A DNA stretch of 64,000 nucleotides from JBGQAS01 sp963699305 (GCA_963699305.1 OY969431.1:2294001-2358000), one strand, 5' to 3'. Shown: positions 1 to 8,695, counted from the first letter of the stretch. Program-made: numbers and translations. The notes: a model not told the origin generated them from the sequence alone.

Positions 1-138
1 CATCGAGAATAATCTATTTCACAGGCGATCTGCAGAGAGCTTCCTATAAGGAGGTGATTGGCAGAAAAAATACGCAGAGTATCACAGCTCATTCGGTGTT
101 TTTTTTGGTAACAGAGAGTTCTTGAGGAGGTTATTGAA
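1..138 (+). other. leader region upstream of the first gene
   Basis: No gene is visible here. A ten-base AAGGAGGTGA stretch at about 48-57 is a perfect Shine-Dalgarno match, but the only start codon after it (TTG near 58) lies too close and opens a frame of about 17 codons. A T8 run follows near 100-110. The Shine-Dalgarno of the first real gene is GAGGAGG at about 124-130. Confidence 0.4.
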
Positions 139-1065
139 ATGACAAAAAAACTTTTCCGCATCGTTTTTGCATTCATTTTTGTGATTCTGTTGGCATTCGG
201 GAGCACTTCACTGGTGAGTGCCGGTAAACCCACGCCGCCACCCACGCCCGGACCAACTCCAACTCCACCGCCGATCCCGGCAGGAATGCGCGCAGGTTTG
301 AGAGCGTCTGATTATGGCATCAGCCCATGGCCTTCCCCAGATTGGTGGGTAGCTTCGATCGATTCCATGGCTTCTCGGTTCCCCGGTTCGACTGGGGCTA
401 TGATCGCAGTCGTTGTGGAAATTGATGGCATGAAAGGTCCGGGATGTTGGGCGCACTTCCCCAACCCGGATGGCGGGACTTACCCGGGAGTCCGTTTCGA
501 CGATGTCGATAAATTTGAGCCGGATTTTGCAGCCTTTGATGCTGCCGGTATCAAGGTCTGGCTCCAGGTGGAATCCTCTGGTTGCGATATGTCCATGCTG
601 ATCGATATCGTATTTAAGCAGTACGGCGATCACTCAAGTGTGATTGGTTTTGGGGTTGACGATGAATGGTACTTGAACAAATCCTATCGCAACGGCAAAC
701 CCGTCACGGATGCTGAGGCGCAAGCCTGGGTGGAGCAAGTCCAAACATACGATGCCAGCTACTTGGTGTTCCTCAAACACTGGCTGACTTCCCAAATGCC
801 ACCCACTTATCGAACCGGACTCGTATTTGTAGATGACAGCCAGGGATTTCGCTCATTCGATAAGATGATGACCGAATTCGCAGTCTGGGGACAGTATTTT
901 TATCCAGCAGCGGTCGGTTACCAATTCGGTTATGCGTCCGATAGGGCTTGGTGGAGCAAACTGAGCGACCCGCCCAAAACCATCGGGGAAGGGATCCTTT
1001 CACGCGTTCCAAATACCTTGGACCTGTTCTGGGTGGATTTCACTGCCCAAGAAATTTGGCCTTAA
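139..1065 (+). CDS. secreted protein with proline-rich linker, possible TIM-barrel hydrolase
   Basis: An N-terminal signal peptide (charged MTKK, then a hydrophobic core to about residue 29) is followed by a Pro/Thr linker (residues 31-46) and a globular domain of about 260 residues. I do not recognise the family with certainty. The domain is rich in Trp and Asp, contains a GVDDEWY stretch near residue 172, and alternates hydrophobic strands with acidic motifs, as in glycoside-hydrolase-like TIM barrels; this is inference. It has no lipobox or C-terminal anchor, so it is probably released or cell-wall associated through the linker. The start is supported by GGAGG nine bases upstream. A strong terminator follows, so it is monocistronic. 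Confidence 0.75.
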   Translation: MTKKLFRIVFAFIFVILLAFGSTSLVSAGKPTPPPTPGPTPTPPPIPAGMRAGLRASDYGISPWPSPDWWVASIDSMASRFPGSTGAMIAVVVEIDGMKGPGCWAHFPNPDGGTYPGVRFDDVDKFEPDFAAFDAAGIKVWLQVESSGCDMSMLIDIVFKQYGDHSSVIGFGVDDEWYLNKSYRNGKPVTDAEAQAWVEQVQTYDASYLVFLKHWLTSQMPPTYRTGLVFVDDSQGFRSFDKMMTEFAVWGQYFYPAAVGYQFGYASDRAWWSKLSDPPKTIGEGILSRVPNTLDLFWVDFTAQEIWP

Positions 1066-1097
1066 ACGCCACTTTGACTAGAAATTAAGTGTTAATG

Positions 1098-1130
1098 AAC
1101 AAGCGCCGCTCGATCAGGCGCTTGTTTTTT
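1098..1130 (+). terminator. intrinsic terminator
   Basis: Stem AACAAGCGCC (1098-1107) pairs with GGCGCTTGTT (1117-1126), followed by a T run. It ends the transcript of the secreted protein and separates it from the converging CDGSH gene. Confidence 0.85.
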
Positions 1131-1154
1131 CGGTCATTATGGGGGAAATTCGGA

Positions 1155-1817
1155 CTACTTTCCGTTGGATGCGTCCTTTTTCAGGTGGTTTCCATCGCAC
1201 CAGGGCTGGTCCTTGGTTTTACCACAAGAACATAGAGCGCCACGCTCTCCAGCAAAGAGTACACTACCTTCCGTGGACAGCAGGGTGAAAGGACCTTTGA
1301 GGATGTACGTACCGAGAGGTTGAAAGATCACATGCAAGACACCTGAAGAAAGTGGCGGATTGTAGGGATGCGTGTGGTAATGGATTGCGCCATCACGGAA
1401 ATCCAATTTTTCGTGCGATTCGTCGCAAATAGGCATGTTCTTGCTTAATCCGCAGCGGCACAACGCCATGCGGGTATCCTGTAACAGGACTTCACCAGTG
1501 GGTGTTTCCAGGCTGATATTACCGTTGAAATACAACGGGCCGTGTTTACCCACAATGACAGTATTGGTGGCGGGGATTTTCTCTTCGTATCCGCCATCCT
1601 TGCGTTTGAAATGCAGTGCGCCGGTCGGGCACAGCAGGCAGACATCCGCTACCTTATCTGCCATTGCGTTGTCGGGGATGATCCACGGTCGGCGGCTGGT
1701 ATCAAAGACAGCGTGCAGGTTATCCACACATGAGGAGACGTGAGTGCAGCGCATGACATGGAAGATGACATCGATATCCTTGCCTTTGTAATTACTAATA
1801 GGATTTTTCATTTGCAT
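1155..1817 (-). CDS. CDGSH iron-sulfur protein with N-terminal ferredoxin-like domain
   Basis: Three metal-binding units are visible. Residues 1-75 form a divergent mono-cluster domain (C24, C30 and the CLLCP motif near 60) of the Fer4_19 type. Two CDGSH-type [2Fe-2S] motifs follow: CRCGLSKNMPICDESH near 120 and CSCGKTKDQPWCDGNH near 196. Each has the three-Cys one-His ligand set of that family. The first replaces the usual Asp-Gly with Asp-Glu. CDGSH proteins bind redox-active, relatively labile clusters, but no reaction can be assigned. The start has GAAGGA five bases upstream. It overlaps the end of the small upstream gene by 23 bases, so the two are probably co-translated. Confidence 0.88.
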   Translation of the reverse strand: MQMKNPISNYKGKDIDVIFHVMRCTHVSSCVDNLHAVFDTSRRPWIIPDNAMADKVADVCLLCPTGALHFKRKDGGYEEKIPATNTVIVGKHGPLYFNGNISLETPTGEVLLQDTRMALCRCGLSKNMPICDESHEKLDFRDGAIHYHTHPYNPPLSSGVLHVIFQPLGTYILKGPFTLLSTEGSVLFAGERGALCSCGKTKDQPWCDGNHLKKDASNGK

Positions 1818-2007
1818 TATTTTCCTTCGATTTCACCCAATGATTTATTTCTTCTTGAGTTTTGTCAAAGTAAGAGTAGTGAAGACATCTCCATTCGTGT
1901 TGAAGTAAAAAATCGAATTGCCGATGGCAGAGGTTTAATTCGTGAAGTGTGCCAAAAAGAAGCAACTGGGCATGCACATCAGCGCGACTCTCAAAAGGAA
2001 TTGCCAT
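1795..2007 (-). CDS. small hypothetical protein upstream of the CDGSH gene
   Basis: This encodes about 70 residues starting MAIPFESR. I chose the ATG at 2007 because AAGGA lies nine bases upstream, whereas an in-frame ATG at 2064 has no ribosome-binding site. The product is soluble, rich in His and aromatic residues, and has two cysteines. No family is recognised. Its end overlaps the CDGSH gene start, which suggests translational coupling. It could be a spurious frame; the overlap and the Shine-Dalgarno are the only support. Confidence 0.45.
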   Translation of the reverse strand: MAIPFESRADVHAQLLLFGTLHELNLCHRQFDFLLQHEWRCLHYSYFDKTQEEINHWVKSKENNANEKSY

Positions 2008-2101
2008 TGTTTCACATCCTTGAGGAGTGAAATCCTTTTTATACTTATAAACAGAATGATCCATTTACAAAAGTATACATGAAATGATGGGTTCCAGTAT
2101 G

Positions 2102-2129
2102 TTGTCTTTTTTCAAAAAAGTGTGATAAT
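2102..2129 (+). promoter_or_regulatory. putative sigma-70-type promoter of the DUF5679 gene
   Basis: TTGTCT (2102-2107) and GATAAT (2124-2129) are separated by 16 bases. The hexamers lie about 40 bases before the gene. The spacer contains a short inverted repeat (CTTTTTT/AAAAAAG). Confidence 0.4.
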
Positions 2130-2168
2130 AATGGAGTAGTATATTTTCATATTTTGAAGGAGGGTCGA

Positions 2169-2315
2169 ATGGCTGAAACAGCCTATTGTTTAAAATGCAA
2201 GACAAAGCGCGAAATGAAGGATGTTGAACCGGTCACCATGAAGAATGGGCGCAAAGCGTTGAAGGGTAAATGCACGGTCTGCGGAACCGGGATGTACAAG
2301 ATCCTGCCAAAATAG
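2169..2315 (+). CDS. DUF5679 small zinc-ribbon-like protein
   Basis: A 48-residue protein with CLKCK at residues 7-11 and CTVCGTGM near 34-41, two CxxC pairs that would bind one zinc. The layout (YC-x2-C-x-K-R near the start, a central V-x-M-K-N-G-R, then the second pair and a short hydrophobic tail) matches DUF5679, a small family I know mainly from Chloroflexota and archaea. GAAGGAGGG lies directly upstream and a terminator directly downstream, so it is a genuine stand-alone gene despite its size. The function is unknown; nucleic-acid binding is only a guess. Confidence 0.85.
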   Translation: MAETAYCLKCKTKREMKDVEPVTMKNGRKALKGKCTVCGTGMYKILPK

Positions 2316-2335
2316 CACATGCACTGCGAAAACTC

Positions 2336-2370
2336 AGCGCCGCGTGAGGAGAACGCGGCGCTTTGATTTT
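2336..2370 (+). terminator. intrinsic terminator
   Basis: Stem AGCGCCGCGT (2336-2345) pairs with ACGCGGCGCT (2353-2362), followed by a T-rich tract. It lies just after the DUF5679 gene. Confidence 0.8.
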
Positions 2371-2524
2371 AATAAAAAGTTAATGCAGCTTATTGACAAA
2401 AAGAAGGTATAATGCATCCATCTCAGAGTTGTTCTCGGTGTCCTGCCTTCGGTATTCGTGCCCAAAAGCGATTATTTCAGAGGGGGTTCTCCAAGCAACT
2501 CACAAAAATCTTGAAAGAGGAAAA

Positions 2525-2851
2525 ATGAATATCTATGTTGGAAATTTGTCGTTCGATGCTGCTGAAGAAGATTTGAAGCAGCTGTTTGCAGCTTTTGGGC
2601 AGGTGACCTCGGTTAATATCATCAAGGATCAATTCACCGGTCGGTCTCGTGGGTTTGCCTTCGTTGAGATGGGCAATGCCGACGAAGCCAAAGCAGCCAT
2701 TGCCGGCGTTGCTGGCAAAGATTTCAAGGGTCGAACTTTGAACGTAAGTGAAGCCCGACCGCGCGGTGAAAGTGGTGCTGGAGGTGGTGGAAACCGCTTC
2801 AACAACAACCGTCGTGGTTCTGGTGGCGATCAGCGCCGCCGCAACTGGTAA
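2525..2851 (+). CDS. glycine-rich RRM-domain RNA-binding protein
   Basis: One RNA-recognition motif spans residues 1-80, with RNP2 (IYVGNL at 2-7) and RNP1 (RSRGFAFVEM near 40-49). The tail (81-108) is rich in Gly, Arg and Asn, like eukaryotic and cyanobacterial glycine-rich RNA-binding proteins. It is cytoplasmic and probably an RNA chaperone or cold-adaptation factor; this is inferred from relatives. The start at 2525 follows GAAAGAGG; the frame is open further upstream but unrelated to the family. A TATAAT at 2408-2413 implies a leader of over 100 bases, a feature often seen in cold-shock-type genes. Confidence 0.9.
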   Translation: MNIYVGNLSFDAAEEDLKQLFAAFGQVTSVNIIKDQFTGRSRGFAFVEMGNADEAKAAIAGVAGKDFKGRTLNVSEARPRGESGAGGGGNRFNNNRRGSGGDQRRRNW

Positions 2852-2864
2852 AACAGTTCAAAAG

Positions 2865-2896
2865 ATCCGAAGCCGCAAGGCTTCGGATTTTCATTT
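2865..2896 (+). terminator. intrinsic terminator
   Basis: Stem ATCCGAAGCC (2865-2874), loop GCAA, GGCTTCGGAT (2879-2888), then a T-rich stretch. It ends the RRM transcript. Confidence 0.85.
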
Positions 2897-2950
2897 TTAA
2901 CCATCCCGCGAGATCGATTTTTCCGGATGGTATAATGTTCAATTGATTCT

Positions 2951-3856
2951 ATGAAGAATTGGTTATCGAAAAACAGCAAAATTATCTTGCGTATTGTCGG
3001 CAGCGTGCTGGCTATCGGGTTGTTGGGATACCTGCTGTACACTCAGGGTTGGTCGGAGATCGTTGAAGCAGCCAAACAGGTGGAAGTATGGCGGTTCATC
3101 CTTTGCGCAGGGATCATCCTGGTTTCCCGCATTTTCATCGTCTTGCGCTGGCACATTTTACTGCACAGCGGGGGTGTCAAGATCCCCTTCCGCAATACTC
3201 TTTCGCTCACCTTTACAGGGTTATTTGCGTCTAATTTCCTGCCAACAACGATCGGCGGGGATGTGGTCCGGCTGGCGGGTGTGATGCAGATGGGTTTCGA
3301 CCGGGCTGTCAGCTTGGCTTCTTTGGTGGCGGATCGCTTGGTTGGTGTGGCGGGCATGGTCCTGGCGCTTCCTTTTGGGCTGGTGCCATTCATTCGCTGG
3401 GCATCGGCGGGGGTAACCCAGGCAATTTCAATAGGAGCGCTATGGGTGCGCTTGCGTGAATTTGTTAAACGTACCTTAAAAGCACTGGCAGTGTGGTTGA
3501 AGAAACCCTGGGCACTGCTGCTAGCTCTGAGCTGCACACTGGGGCATATGGTATGCACCTTCCTGACCGCATGGATCTTCCTCGCGGGGATGGGAGAACG
3601 AATTCCATTCACATTGATTGCTGGATTGTGGAGCATATCCTATTTCATCACACTGTTACCGATATCTATTAATGGGTACGGTGTACAGGAATTATCCCTT
3701 ACCTTTTTATTTACTCGTATCGCCGGGCTCAGCATTGCAGCCAGCATACTCCTGGCACTGCTGATGCGAGTGGTGTATATGATCGCCAGTCTGCCTGGTG
3801 CAATTTTCCTTCCGGGGGCACTTGCGGCGATGAAAAAAACCGAGGTTAAAGAGTGA
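2951..3856 (+). CDS. LPG-synthase-type membrane protein (UPF0104/YbhN family)
   Basis: A 301-residue integral membrane protein with about eight hydrophobic segments. The family signature region is visible near residues 90-125 (NFLPTTIGGDVVR, then SLVADRLVG), typical of the membrane domain of lysylphosphatidylglycerol synthase and its stand-alone relatives. These proteins are thought to move or modify lipids. Charged tails flank the membrane part (KNWLSKNSK; AMKKTEVKE). There is no Shine-Dalgarno; a TGG-TATAAT sits at 2928-2936, 14 bases before the start. The stop overlaps the GTG of the next gene, so this is the first gene of a three-gene operon. Confidence 0.85.
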   Translation: MKNWLSKNSKIILRIVGSVLAIGLLGYLLYTQGWSEIVEAAKQVEVWRFILCAGIILVSRIFIVLRWHILLHSGGVKIPFRNTLSLTFTGLFASNFLPTTIGGDVVRLAGVMQMGFDRAVSLASLVADRLVGVAGMVLALPFGLVPFIRWASAGVTQAISIGALWVRLREFVKRTLKALAVWLKKPWALLLALSCTLGHMVCTFLTAWIFLAGMGERIPFTLIAGLWSISYFITLLPISINGYGVQELSLTFLFTRIAGLSIAASILLALLMRVVYMIASLPGAIFLPGALAAMKKTEVKE

Positions 3857-5815
3857 AACAACGCGGTAACAAATCCTTTTGGGTTGCCATAAGTGTTATT
3901 GGGATTATTTTTTCAGCAATAGCGTTGTATCAGACATTCTCACACATCAGTGAGCTTATCGTAAGCTTTTGGATATCGGATTGGTTCCCACTTGTATTGC
4001 TAGAACTGATCAGTTTATTGGGATGGTTAACAGTATGCATTCTGGCAATCTTTAATGCTCCTCTCCTGGAAAAATTCGAATTTCCACTGATACGGTCGAT
4101 TGCCCTGCGGATTGCTGGAGGTTTGTTTGCAGCTGGGATTATTGCCGCCTTCATGGTGACTCGTTATTGGATGATCGGCAAGGGTTTTGAAGCCTTGTTT
4201 GTCTCACTCTCCATCCTTTGGATTTCAAACGTGTTGGTTGCGATCGGGATCAAAACAATATTTAATTGTGGGTTTGCAAGCAGCTATTTGGCCAGCCTAT
4301 TGATTTTTGGGGTAGTTTTCATCGTGGCTGCAAAAATCCCTCAGGTGACCAGCTATCCACTTTCACTTGGATGGTCGGAAGCCAGCCGATATTATTACGG
4401 GTCATTGGTCTTTTCTGAAAAAATATATGGGCTAAGGCTTCCACTATCGATCTGGCATCCATCCAGATATCTGCTTCAATCACTCCCATTTCTTTTTAGC
4501 AAGCTGCCGATATGGATTCATCGATTATGGCAGGTGATCCTTTGGTTGGGGATGGCAGGTTTATCCGCATTATTTTCTGGTGCGCACGATTACATAAAAA
4601 ACCTCTTGCATACCGAATTTTGATCGGATTATGGTTCTTTGTTTTCCTTTTCCAAGGTGCTGTATATTACAACTTGCTGATTTGTGTAATCCTGGTTTTG
4701 GCGGGGTACTCCGGGAAGAGGCCGTGGAAATCATTTCTATTTGTCTCACTGGCATCTTTTTGGGCAGGTATCAGCCGGTTAAACTGGTATCCAGTTCCCG
4801 CAATGATAGCGGCAAGCATCTACTTTATTGAGGAACCCTCAGCAAAAGGAAAAATCAGTCTGAGGTATTTGATTAAACCATTCCTATGGGTGGCTGCCGG
4901 TACGTTGATTGCATTCCTGTCGCAAGCAATGTATGTTCTGTGGTCTGGGAATGGAAAGAACCTCAGTTCATTTGGTTCCAGCTTCTTTTCAGATTTACTT
5001 TGGTATCGGCTATTTCCCAATCCATCCTATGCCCTTGGGGTACTCCCAGGAATATTGTTAATATCATTACCCGTATTCATTTTTATTCTTTCCAATCGAA
5101 ACCTAATTTTCAAGCATGTAAAACCATTAAGTTTTTTGGGATTCTGGCAATCCTTTCAATTTTATTTATCGGCGGATTAGTGGTCAGTGTGAAGGTGGGC
5201 GGTGGAGGAGATCTCCATAACATGGACGCCTATATGGTGATTCTCGCGATCTCCGCTGTATTTATATGTCATCATTCGCTGGATATCACATCCGAAGCAC
5301 ATACAGGTAAACCTTTTTTCTGGCCTTCCGTCCTTCTTGCCGCAGTTGTCCCCATTACCTTATTGCTTGGATCCGTAGTACCTCTCCCGCTTGATGAAGA
5401 AGGTGGGCGAAACGTATTGAAAATAATAAATGCAATAACCAGTGAAGTATCTGATCAGGGAGGAAGAATTCTTTTCATTACACAACGACATTTATTGACA
5501 TTTGGGAACATCCAGGATGTTCCAGTAATACCGGAATACGAAATCCTGACACTCAATGAAATGGCAATATCGGGAAATGAAAAATATCTTTCGCAGTTTT
5601 ACCAGGATCTGAATGACCACAAATTTGACCTAATCGTAGCGGATTATCAATATGGACGACCCAAGCAACAGCGATATTCTTTTGGGAGAGAAAATGACTT
5701 GTGGACGCTTAATGCAGGGCGATATTTAACCTGTGAATATATTCCCTTTTTAACCTTTCAAGAATATAATATTCAACTACTGATACCGCGGATCGTGAAT
5801 CCGACCTGTCCATAG
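3853..5815 (+). CDS. polytopic membrane glycosyltransferase-like protein, broken by two frameshifts
   Basis: Three frames carry one continuous protein of about 650 residues: 3853 to about 4575, about 4575 to 5135, and about 5135 to 5815. About ten hydrophobic segments are followed by a soluble C-terminal region of about 170 residues. The pattern (many TM helices, a GGGGDLHNMD loop before a late helix, an extracytoplasmic tail) resembles GT39/DUF2029-like polyprenyl-sugar glycosyltransferases; this is inference. Both breaks need one restored base. They lie near TTTT/AAAAAA (4573-4601) and T6 (5132-5137). The GTG start overlaps the preceding stop. Confidence 0.65.
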
Positions 5816-5817
5816 AG

Positions 5818-6567
5818 GTGTACTTGAGAGTTGTAAAAACAGGTGAATATGCCTTGAAGGGTGATTATCATATTCACCTGAATCCTAATTGGCCTTACCT
5901 GCCAGTCTATCTTGCAAAATTAGAATTGATCCGAAAAATTCTTAGTGGATTTTCACCTAAGAAGAGGATGATCGATTTGGGTAGCGGCGAAGGCGTTGTC
6001 GTAAAAGAGTTTTCCAATCGTGGTTATGACATCAAGGGGCTTGACCTTAACTATGAATCTACTTATGTAATCCGCGGCGATCTACGAAAGACTACATATG
6101 AGGATGCTTCTTTTGATGTGGTTTTATGTACAGACGTTTTGGAACACATGCAATTCGCAGATCAAGAAGAATCATTCACTGAAATTGCCCGAATAATAAA
6201 ACCGGGTGGAATATTTATCTTTGCGAGTCCAAATTTATCTCATTTTGCATCGCGATTGTCGTTTCTGATCCGCGGAAAACTACTGCGGACTTCCTCTATT
6301 GAAAGACATCCCGGGGATCGACCTATCGGTGAATTTTTGAACATCATCAAGAAGAAATTCATTATTCGAAAGAAATTCGGAATTTTTCCTACGTACCCAA
6401 TTATTTCATTTCTTACTGTTTGGAAACCGTCCAGTGTTCTATGGCTGCATAGGATCTATAATAGATTGTTTTCCATTCCAAGTTTTTGTTTTTTGAACCT
6501 TGCAATTTGCGAGCGCAAACATGACACAGAGAAGTATGCAAACCCAAAAGGAACAATGCTCCAGTAA
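5818..6567 (+). CDS. class I SAM-dependent methyltransferase
   Basis: A 249-residue methyltransferase of the Methyltransf_11/23 type. Motif I is IDLGSGEGVVV near residues 51-61, the acidic end of strand 2 is LDL near 74-76, and motif post-I/II is FDVVLCTDVLEHM near 98-110. The C-terminal third is basic and hydrophobic, suggesting membrane association. The GTG start follows the membrane-protein stop by two bases. The partners suggest it methylates a glycan or lipid-linked sugar; the substrate is unknown. Confidence 0.85.
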   Translation: MYLRVVKTGEYALKGDYHIHLNPNWPYLPVYLAKLELIRKILSGFSPKKRMIDLGSGEGVVVKEFSNRGYDIKGLDLNYESTYVIRGDLRKTTYEDASFDVVLCTDVLEHMQFADQEESFTEIARIIKPGGIFIFASPNLSHFASRLSFLIRGKLLRTSSIERHPGDRPIGEFLNIIKKKFIIRKKFGIFPTYPIISFLTVWKPSSVLWLHRIYNRLFSIPSFCFLNLAICERKHDTEKYANPKGTMLQ

Positions 6568-6861
6568 TTTAAATTTATTGCCACAAGCCCCCGGTTATAT
6601 TTCGAAAACTAGTTCAAAAGATCCGCTGACTTAACGATCCGGGTCTTTTTTTACACTTATCCGGTGGTAATTAATAAATATGGCAGAGAATTGACTGTTA
6701 CAAGAGCTAGCTTTTGGATCGATTCAAGATGTACCGCTTATCCCGAATATAAAATTCTCCCCTAAATGATATTGCTCTCTCAAGGAGTATTCCGTACTTG
6801 TAGAAATTCGATGATGACCTTGACCATTTGATCAAGGAAAATTCAGATGCTGCTTAATTTA
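6568..6861. other. intergenic region between converging genes
   Basis: Apart from the terminator near 6617-6652 I see no reading frame, promoter or repeat here. The sequence is AT-rich. Confidence 0.5.
6617..6652 (+). terminator. intrinsic terminator
   Basis: AGATCC (6619-6624) pairs with GGGTCT (6641-6646, one G-U), followed by a T8 tract. It ends the membrane-glycan operon. Confidence 0.65.
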
Positions 6862-7941
6862 CTATCGCAGAATGATGTGGACCGCAGTGGCTTTGAATGA
6901 AGCCTGCACTGTCTTGCCTGTTTTCAACTGCATGTTTTCCGCTGATGCGCGTGTGATAAGACTGACCAGTGGAAATCCGCAATCCAGGACAACGCGCATT
7001 AACACCCCCTGAGGTACCATGCGTTCAATCGTCCCGGACAGGCGGTTGCGGGCACTGCCTTTCAGCGGTTCATCACTATTCCAAAGGGTAACATCTTCCG
7101 GGCGCAAGCAGAGATAGACTTCACGCCCGATCGTCGATTGACCTACGGCTTCGAGCAGAAAACCATTGGATTTGATGGTCACCAACCCTTCATTGGTTTT
7201 GGTTACGACACCGGGGACAATCGTTTCAACACCCACAAAGGCAGCCACGTCTGCATCCACCGGAGCGGAAAACACATCCTGGGGGGTTCCTATCTGGCGC
7301 AATTTACCATTGATGAACACGGCGACACGGTCCGCAAGTAGCAGGGCTTCATCCAGTTCATGGGTGACAAAAATGGTGGTCGTTCCGGTCGAGCGCAACA
7401 GGGAATGTAAATCTTCCAACAAGATAGCTCTAGTTGGAGCATCCAGCGCGCCGAACGGCTCATCGAGGAGCATCAGTTCGGGTTCGAGAACGAAGGCACG
7501 CGCCAGGCTGGTGCGGTGAGCTTCGCCACCTGATAACTTTCGGGAATTACGCTTTGCCAAATGCCGGATGTGCAACCTCTCCAGCCACCCATTCACCCTT
7601 TCGATGACTTCTGCGCGTGGGATATGACGAAAATGCAATCCCGTAGCAATATTCTCGAAAACCGAGTTGTTCAGCAGCAAGGGATCCTGGAATACCAGCC
7701 CAATGCGCCGACGATATTCGTTTAGATCCATGGATGCCAGGGATTTACCTTGAAAACGAATCGTACCAGATGTTAGTTTCAACAAGGATGCGATTGCCAT
7801 CATCAGTGTACTTTTCCCGGCACCATTCGGACCGATAAAAGCAATGATTTCGCCTTGGGTGATGCTCAAGCTCGGGACATCGAGCGTGAAATTATCCTCA
7901 CGTTGGATCTTCAGTTTTTTTATTTCAATCAGGCTTGTCAT
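6862..7941 (-). CDS. tupC: tungstate/molybdate ABC transporter ATP-binding protein
   Basis: The ATPase subunit couples ATP hydrolysis to oxyanion uptake at the inner face of the membrane. Visible motifs: Walker A GPNGAGKST at 37-45, Q-loop VFQDP near 84, signature LSGGE near 136, Walker B LMLLDEP near 157, H-loop VTHE near 190. Residues about 235-359 form a C-terminal TOBE/Mop-like domain, which often binds the oxyanion and gives feedback inhibition. The start overlaps the tupB stop as ATGA. Tungstate is preferred over molybdate because of the TupA-type binding protein in the same operon. Confidence 0.88.
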   Translation of the reverse strand: MTSLIEIKKLKIQREDNFTLDVPSLSITQGEIIAFIGPNGAGKSTLMMAIASLLKLTSGTIRFQGKSLASMDLNEYRRRIGLVFQDPLLLNNSVFENIATGLHFRHIPRAEVIERVNGWLERLHIRHLAKRNSRKLSGGEAHRTSLARAFVLEPELMLLDEPFGALDAPTRAILLEDLHSLLRSTGTTTIFVTHELDEALLLADRVAVFINGKLRQIGTPQDVFSAPVDADVAAFVGVETIVPGVVTKTNEGLVTIKSNGFLLEAVGQSTIGREVYLCLRPEDVTLWNSDEPLKGSARNRLSGTIERMVPQGVLMRVVLDCGFPLVSLITRASAENMQLKTGKTVQASFKATAVHIILR

Positions 7942-8609
7942 TTGCGTGTCCCTCGTTGTTGGATGAGGGTCAAGGCAAGATTTACAGCAAATGCCATCAG
8001 GAGCAGCAGAACACCCAGTGCAAGCGCGTTTGCAAATTCACCTTTGCTTGTTTCAAGGACGATTGCGGTGGTGAGCACGCGTGTCTGATGCCGGATATTG
8101 CCACCCACCATCATGGATGCGCCTACTTCGGAGATGACGCTGCCGAATCCCGCCATCAAGGCTGCCAATAAAGGCAGGCGGGCTTCCTTCCAGAGGGTCG
8201 TGATCATTTGCCAGCGGGAAGCGCCCAATCCCAGCAACTGCAAATTCAACCGTGGATTGAGCTGCTGCAAGGCGGCGGATGTCAATCCCGCCACTACAGG
8301 GAACGCAATGATGGTCTGAGCGATGATGATGGCGGTCGGAGTATAAATGAGCCGCAGATCCCCCAAAGGTCCGGAGCGCCAGAGCAGGATGGAGACAACC
8401 AGCCCGACAACCACTGGAGGAAGTGCCATCCCCGTATTTACCAGGCTGAGAACAAACCCCCGCCCGCGGAACCGCCGTAATGCCAACAGAGTTCCCAGCG
8501 GGATGCCAATAAAAAGGCTGATACCTGTGGCGAGCAAGGAAACGCGCAGAGAGAGAAGGGTGATCTCCCAGACTTCAGGATCGATGGCAGAAAAGATATC
8601 GAAGGGCAT
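7938..8609 (-). CDS. tupB: tungstate ABC transporter permease
   Basis: A 223-residue permease with five to six hydrophobic segments and the conserved cytoplasmic loop that docks the ATPase (LGASRWQMITTLWKEA near 130-147). The size and the VGASMMVGGNI stretch near 165 fit TupB/WtpB-type permeases. It lies between the binding protein and the ATPase and overlaps tupC by four bases. Confidence 0.9.
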   Translation of the reverse strand: MPFDIFSAIDPEVWEITLLSLRVSLLATGISLFIGIPLGTLLALRRFRGRGFVLSLVNTGMALPPVVVGLVVSILLWRSGPLGDLRLIYTPTAIIIAQTIIAFPVVAGLTSAALQQLNPRLNLQLLGLGASRWQMITTLWKEARLPLLAALMAGFGSVISEVGASMMVGGNIRHQTRVLTTAIVLETSKGEFANALALGVLLLLMAFAVNLALTLIQQRGTRK

Positions 8610-8634
8610 GAAAGGATTTCTCTATGTCATTATA

Positions 8635-8668
8635 ATCCGCACGTTGCCGAATCTTGCAACGTGCGGAT
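8635..8668 (-). promoter_or_regulatory. intercistronic stem-loop between tupA and tupB
   Basis: A perfect 13-bp stem (8635-8647 with 8656-8668, arms ATCCGCACGTTGC and its complement) with an eight-base loop sits in the tupA-tupB gap. No U run follows on the minus strand, so it is not a standard terminator. It would protect the 3' end of a tupA message and raise the binding protein over the permease; this is inference by analogy with other ABC operons. Confidence 0.6.
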
Positions 8669-8695
8669 GGAGAAATGAAGCGAAGCCTAAATTTT

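Noticed and set aside
48..57. Perfect AAGGAGGTGA as the start of a gene or the end of a 16S rRNA gene on the minus strand
   Set aside because: No coding frame of useful length follows, and the surrounding bases do not match the 16S 3' end beyond the anti-Shine-Dalgarno itself.
208..633. Long open frame on the minus strand under the secreted protein
   Set aside because: It lies opposite a gene with a signal peptide, Shine-Dalgarno and terminator, and shows Arg/Ser/Pro-rich shadow composition. The same applies to many other long antisense frames, for example under rho, glpA-like, priA and metG.
2393..2398. TTGACA as a -35 for the TATAAT at 2408, and similarly TTGACA at 31989 and TTGACT at 29772
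   Set aside because: The spacers are only 9, 7 and 12 bases, far from the 16-18 needed by sigma-70 holoenzyme. They are not annotated as promoters.
8635..8668. Hairpin between tupA and tupB as a terminator
   Set aside because: No U tract follows on the minus strand and tupB and tupC have no promoter of their own in the gap. A stabilising stem is more likely.
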